Source of the DNA: Corallococcus caeni
Lineage (GTDB): Bacteria; Myxococcota; Myxococcia; Myxococcales; Myxococcaceae
Reading direction: 5' to 3'
Length of the DNA: 64,000 nucleotides
Assembly (NCBI RefSeq): GCF_036245865.1
Contig: NZ_BTTW01000013.1
Coordinates: forward strand, 1 to 64,000
The notes under the pieces are model-generated. The model worked only from the letters and a program-made list of their open reading frames with translations. It ran no database searches and was not told where the DNA came from. The position numbers were made by a program, and so were the translations under genes. Positions 27,601-36,700 of the stretch are shown one piece after another. Positions within the stretch are counted from its first letter, which is position 1; every line of letters begins with the position of its first letter.

Positions 27601-27735
27601 GTGCGCCGCGACGGGGGCGACGGGCCGGGGGCCAGGCGCGGTCTCCTTGAGCAGGCGCATCGCCTCCTCGCGCGACAGCTCCCTGCGCGCCACCTTCTCC
27701 AGGATGTCCCTGCGACGGAGGGCTTCCCTATCCAT
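21613..27735 (-). CDS. trans-AT PKS E: KS-ACP-KS0-(ACP-like)-DH-KR(structural half)
   Basis: 2040 residues. The N-terminal helical segment (MDREALRRRDILEKVARREL...) looks like a docking domain. KS1 has TACSAS (about 218) and EAHGTGT. ACP1 has YGFDSI (about 738). KS2 keeps its Cys (TACSSA, about 996), but HGTGT has become MGTGT (about 1131), so it is expected to be non-elongating (KS0). An ACP-like stretch without the phosphopantetheine Ser follows (about 1313-1390), then a DH (DHVIQGQRLLPG about 1561; LMDGAFQ about 1725). The protein ends with only the structural half of a KR. The catalytic half begins PKS F after an in-frame TGA. KS-ACP-KS0-DH resembles a dehydrating bimodule. The ATG at 27735 overlaps the PKS D stop by 8 bp. 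Confidence 0.93.
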   Translation of the reverse strand: MDREALRRRDILEKVARRELSREEAMRLLKETAPGPRPVAPVAAHGGTGSRDIAIIGMSGQFPGAPDVERFWENLLEGRDSVTSIPKDRWDGDAFYDPDPRVPGRSTCNRGGFLSDVDRFDREFFGISPREAQLMDPQQRLFLQEAWRALEDAGYSDTGLAERSCGVYVGFGWSDYRLAMAERDLVPEGYALGGISGAILAARIAYFLNLRGPALTVDTACSASLVAIHLACESLWSGTVRMALAAGVSLFMTPDVHVLASKMGMLSTDGRCKTFDDEANGFVPAEGVGVVVLKPLEDALADGDSIHAVIKATGINQDGKTNGITAPSAPSQLALETGVYTRFGIDPGTLGYVEAHGTGTKLGDPIEIQALSGAFSRFTDRKQFCAIGAVKTNIGHSIAAAGVAGVIKTALCLKHRRIPRSLHFHKPNRHIDFAQTPFYVPTETRDWPAEAGRPRRAAISSFGFSGTNAHLVLEEAPARKDGRPWPVHLALFSAKTDSGLRRVLERFLAWLPEGLSERSLEDVTYTLQVGRSHFPVRCALVARDAAELKAQLQAVLRGEAVEGAGSANLESNPVPWDAARQSRGEALLAETAALAPDAETACRNGLLALKDLYLQGYALPWETLHHGGGRRRVSLPTYPFEGERYGLPGPHPSPMTGSAAHSVSPTPGSTPGGPIASAGKPVTERSAAPVLAAKAPPAAAAPKDDSRERLRKDLARLAAEVLKLDPRELDLRKPLSVYGFDSILFTELVSTLKRVYGVELDATVFFEHPTLLSFADHLHGLLPESALRGDTLPEPQAAIAEASAEPTRDAEATDLSQVPTEAPTDEPIAIVGMAGRFPQSLEVDAFWEHLLAGDDLVTEVPAERWDWRAYFGDPAKEPGKTRVKWGGFIDDVDRFDALFFGISPKEAEVMDPQQRLFLETAWKAIEDSGHRTAELWGSRTGVFVGMAATDYPSVLARQGSPVVPQSVTGSSRSILPNRLSYLLNLRGPSEAVDTACSSALVALHRAVQALRRGECDQALVGGVHVMLDPDLFVIADKGGLLSPDGRSKTFDASANGYVRGEGVAVVVLKPLRKARKDGDTIHGLIRGVAINHGGRSTSLTAPNPVAQAEAMVEAYTEARIDPATVTYVEAMGTGTALGDPIELNALKKAFAELYRRWDHPPATQPHCGLGSVKTNIGHLEPASGMASLVKVLLSLRHGVLPATLHVRDVNPRIQLEGSPFYLNREARPWQRLSDAKGNVVPRRAGVNSFGYGGVNAHVVLEEYLPPPQREPARRSEPGVLVLSARDPERLRAYATLLRDALGSSAVPRAGASSEGLREDVAALCAELLGVDAAEVLADDSILGALLQRNVIGRLVERIEEKWDVFLLPSEFVGVEGLGALVERIARKRPQAVSVVRSEGLTPDDFASVLYTLQVGRDAHDERLALVASNASEAREGLDAYLHGQALPGRLYQGHRKRSAEALKALGAKAEAPALEGHLKHHHAAPLAEAWALGSEVDWSRWYAEAPPRRVPLPTYPFARTRYWAEAGTPHAPPAVLGTRASSAEGTRFTHKLSGDEFFVRDHVIQGQRLLPGAVSLELARAAAVELLGTATVRGLRQVSWRRPVVVDAPREVSLRFGGGEDGLDFEVTMDGEGAREHARGRLLLGTHRAPPAPIDVASVLSRCHDRKPGTTWYEALRQSGSDYGPSLRVIEELACGDHESIARLRLPDSLREHRQDFVLHPALMDGAFQSLAGLLRPGAFVYVPVTLEELELFGPLPPDCYVRAEEVAAPPADGLRTFHLQVLDLEGRHVARLRGLSVKPLERGLARPAAPFYCERRWELSHAQTPEAIPDTKGPLLVFGPDAASVDRVRTHLEALGVDGTEVLFVRPGERFERIGRDVFTVAPGREEDFDRLLDALGEGRLPGRLLHLWSEPPVGTDAEDLEQQLLLGFYSVASLCRALASRKPKQRIQLLHAHASGRDGSEPLHAAVAGLLRTARMESPALALRSVELADAERPSLTAARSLAVLLRELGSVDGQDVEIQYREGRRYVSSLGVLREKR

Positions 27736-30700
27736 GTCTGCGCTCCAGGAAGTCATCGACCTCGTCGATGGACACGTCGCCCGATTCGAGCGCCGCGAGC
27801 ATCGAGAGCATTTCGTCCTCGCCATTCACGGGGGCCCGTGAGGGCGCGCTCCCGCGCAGCTCCAGGATGTGTCTGGCGAGCTGACGGACGGAGCCGTAGT
27901 TGAACAGGTCCGTGCTGCGCAGCGCGACGGACAGGGCCCGGTTGAGCTTGTCCGACAGGTCCACCGCGAGGATGGAGTCCACCCCCAGCTCCGCGAAGGG
28001 CAGCTCCGGGAGCAGCTCGTGCTCCGGGATGCGCAGCACCACCGCGGCCACCTGGATGATCTCCCGCTCCACCTGCCGGCGCTGCTCCTCGCTGGAGCCC
28101 GTCACGCGAGGCGTGGCGGCCGGAGGCTTCGGCACGGGCGCCGGAGGTGCCTCCGGACGCGGCGGCGCGGGAGGCTTCGGGGGCGCGGACACCACGGGAG
28201 CCGGCGGCTGCGCGGACACCATGGCGGGAGCGCCCACGCACCCGTCGCTGACTCCCAGCATCACGTGCTGGGCAAGGCCGTGCCCCAGCCCGCCGGGCTG
28301 TCCGCAGGCCACGAGCGGCCGGAAGCCCGTGTCCTGGAGCGCCGCGCTCCAACCCGGGATGCTCAGGAGGGGCGCGTCGGGGAGCCGGTCCGCCACGTCC
28401 TCGAAGAGCCACCAGCCCTTGAGGAAGCCGAACGTCAGCGTCGTGTACTCGGGGACATCCGTGAGCTCGCTGATGGCGAGCCAGCCGTGGTGCTTCATCA
28501 GCACCTTCACCTGCTCCAGCGTCCTGCGGATGTTCTTCGTCGCGTGGAGCACGTTGGTCCCCATCACGAGGTCGAAGGAGCCCGGCACCAGGCCCTGGGC
28601 CTCCGGGCGCTTCTCCACGTCGAGCACCTGGAAGGTGGCGAAGGGATACGCGGCGCCGAACTGCTTGCGGGCCGCGTTGACGAAGCCCAGGCCCACGTCG
28701 GTGAAGACGAACTCCACCGCGCCGACGTCCTTGAGCGCCTCCAGCACGAACGCCGTCGTGCTCCCCGTGCCGGCGCCCACCTCCAGGATGCGGACGGGCT
28801 CCTGGCTCCCGGAGCGGCGGCGCTCCTCCACGAACCAGCGGCACATGATGGCCACCAGGCGGTTGAAGTAGTCCGCGAGCGGGTGGCCCCGGTAGTAGGC
28901 CTCCACGAGCGCGCTGGAGGAGTCCGGGAACAGCACCTCCGTTGGCAGCAGCTCCCCGCGCAACACCTCATGGGCCCGGGACAGCGTCGCCCACATCAGG
29001 TCCAGGTGCGGCTTGAACTCCGGATGCGTGACGAGCAGGTGCTCCCGCCAGGCCTCCAGCTCGCGCGCGTCCGGTGACGTCTCCGCGCGGGGCGTGACGC
29101 GGATGAAGGTGCCACGGCGCTCCACGTAGCCGCCGCGCTCCAGCACGCCCAGCATCGCCTGCCAGAGGCGCGCGTGGTCCTCCACCACGCCCACCTGCCG
29201 CGCCCGTGTCTGGGCGTCCCACTCCTCGCCCGCGTGGACCACGGCGCCCAGACGCTTCAACGCGCCCAGAAGCATCGCGCGGCCCCAGGCCTCCACCTGG
29301 GCATAGGCGTCCTCGACACCGGGCAGCCGGCCACCGGCCCGCTGTTCCCAGACCGGCGCCTCCTGGAGCGCTCGGGCTTCGAGGCCAGGGGTCGCCGGTG
29401 CGTACACCTCCACGCTCCGGCTGAAGTCCACGCCCAGCCGCTCCAGCAGTGGGCGCGTGCCCTTGAAGATCATCATCTGCGGCGCCGCCCCCGCGAGCAC
29501 CGCCTCCATGCCCTCCATGCCCTCGTGGGCTTCCATGGGCAGGATGCCCTGGTTCTCCAGCCGCCTGCGCAGCCCCTCGTCGGCCACGAGGCCCAGGCTT
29601 CCCCACGAGCCCCAGTTCAGCGCGAACGCGGGCACGTTCTTCACCTCGCGCAGCCACGCCGCGTAGGCGTCCTGAAACGTGCAGCCCGCCGAGTAATTCG
29701 ACGCGCCCACGTTGCCCCAGAAGGACTGGCCCGAGGAGAAGAAGACCGCGCACTCCAGCGGCTCTCCCTCCAGCGCCGCGTGCACCGCCACGCTCGCCTT
29801 CACCTTCGAGTCCAGCACCGTGCGCAGCATGCCTTCCGTCATCCGCTCCAGGAGTTGGTCCTCGATCACCACGGCGAGGTGGAAGACGCCGTGCACGGTG
29901 CCGAAGCGCTGCTTCGCCTGCGCCACGACTCGCGCCGCTTCACCCGGCTTCGTCACGTCCGCCCGCACGTACTCCACTTCGGCTCCGGCGGCCTCCAGCC
30001 CCTTCAGCTTCTGCGCGAGGTCTCCCTCCGCTGCACGCCTTCCGACGATGACCAACCGCGCTGCGTACTTCCTCGCCAGCCACTCGCCCACCGCCAGCCC
30101 GATGCCTCCTCCTCCTCCCACCAGCAGGTACACGCCCCGCTGCCTCAGCGGCACCCGCCCTTGGTGCAATCGCTTCACTGGCAGCAGCCTGCGCACGTAC
30201 CGGCGCGCCTGCCTCAGCGCCACGTCCGCTCCCTTGCCGTCCCCTTCCTCTCCCACCACGCCTTCCACCCACTGGCTCCGTGCGATGTCCTCGACACCCA
30301 CGTCCACGTAGCTCACCCGCAGCGCCGGGTACTCGTTCGCCACCGCCTTGGCGAAGCCCTGCACGCTCGCGCCCCAGGGACGCGGGCTCTCGCCCTCCAC
30401 CACCCGGTGCGCTCCCACCGTCACCACCCTCAACTCCAAAGGCTTGAGCGCCCAGCCGTGCACGCTCAGCGCCTTCACCAGACTGAAGAGGGCCACCACG
30501 CCCCGCTCCTGGCTGGCTTCCAGGGCGGCTTCGTCCTCCACGCGAGCCGTGAGCTTCGCGTCCACGGCTCCCAGGAAGTACAGCCGCGTCAGGCCTCCGG
30601 CCTCTTGCAGCCACTCCTGCGCTCCGGCCTCGTCGCGCCGGTTCCATTCCCACTGACCCGGGCCGTGGCGGTGCGTCCGCTCCGACAACCGCACCCGCAC

Positions 30701-33700
30701 CACACCCTCCGCCGCGTGCGCCTGGGCCATTGCCTCTTCCAGCTCGGCGCTGCCTTCGTGGCCCACCAGCACCACTCGCGCGCCTTGCGTCGCGGCGTTC
30801 CATTCACGGGCTCTCACCGGTGCAGGTGCGGGTTCCCACCTGGGCGCGTACAGCAGCGCTTCGGCCTTCACGGACGGCTCGGGCTTCGCGGCGGCTTGCG
30901 GCTTCGTGTCGCGCCACTCCCGCAGCGTCACCTCGTTCAGCTCGACGCAGACCTCTCCCTTCGCGTCGAGAATCGCGACGTCGTAGCGCAGGCGTCCGAG
31001 CTGCTTGATGGCGGCGAAGGCCTCGGTCGGGACGGCGCGGCGGAGCACGACCTCCTCCACCGCGAAGGGCATCACCGTGGTCCCGGGCGCCTGCTCCACC
31101 ACGCCGAGGACGCTCTGCATCGCGCCGTCCAGCATGCCGGGCGGCAGGCCCCACTGGTTCCACTCCTCCCGCTGCTTCCCGCTCACCGCCAGATGCGACA
31201 GGGCCTCCGTCGCGCCGCAACGGACCTCCCTCACGCTCCGGAAGCTCTCGCCGTAACGCAGGCCGATTCCCTCGTAGCGCTGGTACAGCTCCGGCGCGTC
31301 GAGCCGCCGCTCACACCGCGCCCGCAGCTCCTCCAACGACACGTGCGCGCCCACCTCGGGCTGCGAGCCCGTGTGGACTTCTCCCTGCGCGTGGGTCGTC
31401 CAGCCATCGCCTTCGGTCCCCTGGCTCTGCACCAGGAAGTCCAGCCGGCCGGACTCGCCCCGGCGCAGCGTCAGGCGGACGTCGCGCCCCGCGCCTTCCA
31501 CCGCCAGCTTCTGCAACCACACCACGCGGCGCAGCGTGTACTGCCCGGGCCCGAGTGCCTGGCGCGCCGCTTCGTGCGCCATCTCCAGATACGCGACGCC
31601 GGGAAGGATGGCGTGTCCCCGCACCCGGTGCTCCGCCACCACCCAGGCCTCCTCGGGAAGGCGCCGCGTGAAGACGAGCCCCGTGTCCAGCGTGCCTCCC
31701 GCCTCCACGGCTCCGAGCAACAGGTGCGCGTCGCGCGCGGGCTCGCCAATCCAGTGGCGCGTCCGGGCGAAGGGATACGTCGGCAGCGATACGCGACGGC
31801 GCTCACGACCCGCGAACAGGCGCGTGCCCTCCACGGAGCCGCCCTTCAACCACGCCGTGGCGAGCGCGTGGAGCTGCTCCGCGAAGCGCGCTCCCGAGGC
31901 GCGTGCCTCCCGCCAGCGCGCCTCGTCCGCCGCCGCGTCCATCGGCGGACGCGAGGTGACGTTGGCCACCTCCGCGAACCATGTCCCTCGCGCGCCCGTC
32001 GGCTGCCGCAGGGCCTCCCGCAGCTGCTCGCGCAGTTCGGCGACGTTCCGGACGATAAAGGCGGCCCGCACCGCGAAGTGGCGGCGGCCCAGGAGCAACG
32101 TGTGGCTGACGTCCTCCAGCGAGGCCACCGCGCCCTCCGCCTCCAGCCATCCATCCAGGTCCCGCATCCGGCGCAGGAGGGCTTCCTCCGTCCGGCCCGA
32201 CAGGACGATGAGGGCGTGGGAGTCCGGCACCTCTCCCGTGGCACGGGCCTCGACGGGCGCCTCCTCCAGCACGAGGTGGGCGTTGGTGCCGCTGAATCCG
32301 AACGAGCTGAGCGCCGCCCTGCGCGGACGGCCTTCCTGGCGCGGCCACGGCTGGAGCTGGCGGACGACGTAGAAGGGGCTCGACTGGAAGTCGATGTGCT
32401 CGTTCTCGCGCTCCAGCCCGAGGCTTGGCGGCAGCGAGCCGTGCTCCAATGACAGGAGCAGCTTGATCAGCCCGGTGACACCAGCCGCCGCGGCCGTGTG
32501 GCCCACGTTCGTCTTCACCGAACCCAGGCCGCAGAAGCGCGTGCGGTCCGTGGATGCTCGGAAGGCGTTCGTCAGGGCCTGCACTTCGATGGGGTCTCCC
32601 AGCCGGGTGCCCGTGCCGTGCGCTTCCACGTAGCTGATGGTTTCGGGGTGCACGCCGGCCCGTTCGTAGACGGAGCGCTCCAGTTCCTCCTGCGACAGGG
32701 CGCTGGGCGCGGTCAGGCCGTTCGTCTTGCCGTCCTGGTTGACGCCCGTGCCCTTGATGACGCCGTAGATGTGGTCGCGGTCGCGCAGGGCCGCCGCCAG
32801 CGGCTTGAGGACGACCGCCGCCGCGGCTTCTCCGGGGACGAAGCCGTCCGCGCCGTCGTCGAACGTGCGGCACTGGCCGCGCGGGGACAGCATGCCGGCG
32901 TTGCTGGTCTTGATGTAGAACGACGGCGTCACGGCGATGAAGACGCCGCCCGCCACCGCCATCTCACAGTCGCCCGCGAGCAGGCTCCGGCATGCGAGGT
33001 GGATGGCCGTGAGCGAGGAGGAGCAGGCGGTGTCGAGCGAGATGCTCGGGCCCTTCAGGTTGAGGAAGTAGGACAGCCGCGCGGGGATGACGGAGCAGTC
33101 GTTGCCCGCCAGCGCCTGCGCTTCGGTCTGCACTCCGGCCTGCTGGAGGTTGAGGGTGTAGTCGCCCGCGTTCACTCCGGCGAAGACGCCCACGCGCAGC
33201 CGGGAGGCTTCGTCGGTGGCGTAGCCGGCGTCTTCCAGCGCGCTCCAGCACTCCTCCAGGAACACGCGCTGCTGCGGTTCGGCCAACTCGGCTTCTCGGC
33301 CGGTGATGCCGAAGAAGCGCGCGTCGAACTTGTCGATGTCGGTGAGGAAGCCGCCCCACTTGCAGTGGGTCTTGTCGCGCTTCATCGGATCCGGATCGTA
33401 GTGCCGGGTCCAGTCCCAGCGGCTCGCGGGGACCTCGGTGATGGCGCTGCGGCCGGACTCCAGCAGCTTCCAGAAGGCACGCGCGTTCGGGGCTCCCGGG
33501 AAGCGGCCCGCGAGCCCGATGACGGCGATGTCCGACGACGCCACGGGTGAGGGCTCGGGCGTCGGGAGGTGGGCCTCTAAGACCTGGCGGTCCGCGAGCG
33601 CGACCTCGGGAGGCGCGGCCTGCGGCGGCGGCGCCTTCGCGGCGAAGGCCTTCTCCACGGCGCCTGCGTGGGTCTTCAGGAGGAAGTCCCGGAGGCGGAA

Positions 33701-36700
33701 GACGTTCGGGTAGTCGAAGAGGGTCGTCGTGCGCAGGGACAGGCCCAGGGTCCGGTTGAGGCTGTTGACCAGACCGATGCCCATGATGGAGTTGATCCCG
33801 TACTCCGCGAACTGCTGCTCGCGGTCGATGCGGTCCTCCGGCATCCCGAGGATCTCCGCGACGAGGCGCACGATTTCACCCTCGACCGCCCGGCCCAGGT
33901 CCACCGGGGGCTGCGCCGCCACGGGCCGGGGCGAAGACGCCGCTGGGGGGCGCGCCGACGCCGTGCTTGCCGGCGCGGTTGCACCAGGTTTCCCGTAGGC
34001 GGGCGCCGACGCCGTTCTCGGAGCCTCGACTGCGGGGGGCGCGAACGCAGGCATCGTCGTTGGCGCGAACCCCGACGGCGTTGCCATCGTCGCGGGTGCG
34101 AACGCCGAGGTCGGCGGCACTGGCGCGTACGCGGGCGGTGACGCCACCGTCGCTGGCGCGAACACGGGCGCGGGGCCGTGGCCCGAGGGGCGTTCGAACG
34201 CCGGAGGTGTCACCTGCCCAGCGCGCGGTGGCGCTGCTTCCGGGGCCATGCCGGCCTGTGCCAGTGGCGACGGGACGTAGGTCCGGGCCACCTTCGGCGC
34301 ATCCAGCCAGTAGCGCTCCTGCGCGAACGGGTACGTCGGCAGCGGCATGCGCCGGCAGCCCTCGCCCTGCGGGAGGACCGCCCAGTCGATGCCCGCCCCT
34401 CCGACCCACAGCTCGGCGAGCCGGGGCAGCTTCCCCTTGCGTGCCCAGCTTCTCAGCATCACCTGCGCGTCCTCGTCGTCGCTCAGGAGAGTGTTGCGGC
34501 GGCCCGCGCCCTTCGCGCTGCCCACGAAGGTCTCCCCGTCCTGACGCCCCGACAGGAACGCGCGCAGCCTCTGGAGCAGCTCCGCGGCGCTCCCCGCCAC
34601 GATGGCCAGCCGCTCCTCCATCTCCTCACGGCCGACCTGCAACGTGTACGCAATGTCCGCGAGCGGAAGCTCCGCCACCGGGCCCTGCGCCGCCTGCGCG
34701 GCCGCGCGGCCCACGCCCCGCGCCTCCAGCGCCTGGACCAGGGGCTTCAACGACAGGCTTCCACTCAGCACCGACGAGGACAGCTCCACGTCGCAGGCCT
34801 CGTTCACCCGACCCAGCAGCTCCGCCACCCCCGCGGGCCCCAGCGCCGTCGCGCCCCAGTCCTCCTCGCGGCGCAGCTCGTCCACGGCAATCCCGAGCAC
34901 CGCGGACGCAGCGGACAGCACGATGTCCTCCGCGCTCCCCTTCACCGCGCCAGTGCCTGCCGGGGCAATGCCCAGGCGCTCCTCGATGAATCGGATCAAC
35001 TGCGCCGCTTGGTCCTTCAGCCGGTCCGCGCTCCGGGCGGACAGGGGGAAGAGCCAGGGGCCGGACGACGACGCGACGCCCTGGGGCCGGGCCGTCACGT
35101 ACTCCTCGAGCGCCACATGGGCATTGGCGCCTCCGAAGCCGAAGGAGCTCACGCCCGCGCGCCGGGGAATCATCCGTCCCTCGGCGTCCGTCAGGCGCGT
35201 CCAGGGCTGCGTCTTGTGGACGATGTAGAAGGGGCTGCCCTCCAGCCGGACCAGCGGGTTGAGCTTCTGGACGTGGAGGCTCGCCGGCAGCTCGCCGTGG
35301 CGCATGGCCATCAGCACCTTCACCACGCCCGCGAGGCCCGCGGCCGACTCCAGGTGCCCGACGTTCGTCTTGATGGACCCGATGCCGCAGTAGTTCGCCT
35401 GCTTCAGCGCCCGGCCGCGCCGCCGCGCGAGCTGGGTGAAGGCCGCCTTCAGGCCCTCCACCTCCACGGGGTCTCCCAGCTCGGTGCCCGTGCCGTGCGC
35501 TTCCATGTACGTGACGGTCTCCGGCTCGAAGCCCGCGTCGTCCAGCGACCCGAGGATGAGCTCCGCCTGGGCCTTCGGGTTCGGCGCGGTCAGCGAGTTG
35601 GCCCGGCCGCCGTGGTTCTGCCGGGAGCCTCGGACGACCGCGTGGATGGGATCCGCGTCCGCCTCCGCCTGATCCAACCGCTTGAGCACCACCACCACCG
35701 AGCCCTCACCGCGCACGTAGCCGTTCGCCGACGCGTCGAAGGTCTTGCAGCGCCCGTCGCGGGAGAGGATGCCCACCTGCGCGAGGTTCTGCGTCACCTC
35801 CGGCAGGGCCAGCACGTTGACGCCTCCGGCGATGGCGATGTCGCACTCACCGGACCGCAGCGACTGCACCGCGCGGTGGAGCGCGACGACGCTGCTCGCG
35901 CAGGCGGCGTTGTGGACCTCGCTGGGGCCCCGGAAGTTGAAGAAGTAGGAGATGCGGTTGGCCAGCATCGTCAGGGCGTTGCCGGTCTCCACCTGCGCGT
36001 GCAGGAGGCCGTGATGCGACAGGCGGTGGTGGTAGTCCTGCGACCACACGCCCATGAAGACGCCGACGTTGCGCCCCGACAGCTTCGAGGGCGGCAGCCC
36101 CGCGTCCTCCAGCGCCTTCCAGGTGCTCTGCAGCAGCATGCGCTGCTGCGGGTCCATCAGCTCCGCCTCGCGCGGGGAGGCACCGAAGAACGACGCGTCG
36201 AAGCAGTCGAACCCGGGCGCGAATCCGCCCCAGCGCAGGTAGGTGCCGTCCTCCTCGCCCCACGCCTTCCAGTCCCACCGGTTCGTGGGCGCTTCGGAGA
36301 TGAGGTGCTCCCCCGCGCGCAGGCTGCGCCAGAGCTCGTCCACGTCCCGGGCGCCGGGGAACACACCGGACATCCCGATGATCGCGACGCCCCGCTCCGT
36401 GCCCATGTCCCGCTGGAGTCCACGGGCCTCGGGAGCCGTAGCCGTCGTACGCGGAGCTTCCGTAGCGACCATCGCGGCGGCCAGGGGCGCCGCGTGTGTT
36501 GAAGGCCCGGGTGCTGCGGCAGACGCCGGTGCTCCGGCGGAGGCAGGCGCTGCGACAGCCGTGGGTGCTTCCGCAGGGGCTGCGCCAGACGCGGGTGCTG
36601 TGGCGGGCGTGACGTTCGCGGGAGCCTGGGCCCGCGCGAGCTCCTCGCCGTACTGCTCCCAGAGGTGCTCCGCGATGCTCGCGATGGTCGGGTGCGAGAA

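Noticed and set aside
29174-32452. 1092-codon plus-strand open frame opposite PKS D
   Set aside because: Antisense shadow; it also mirrors the repeated KR segment, which explains its similarity to the open frame at 14530-17661.
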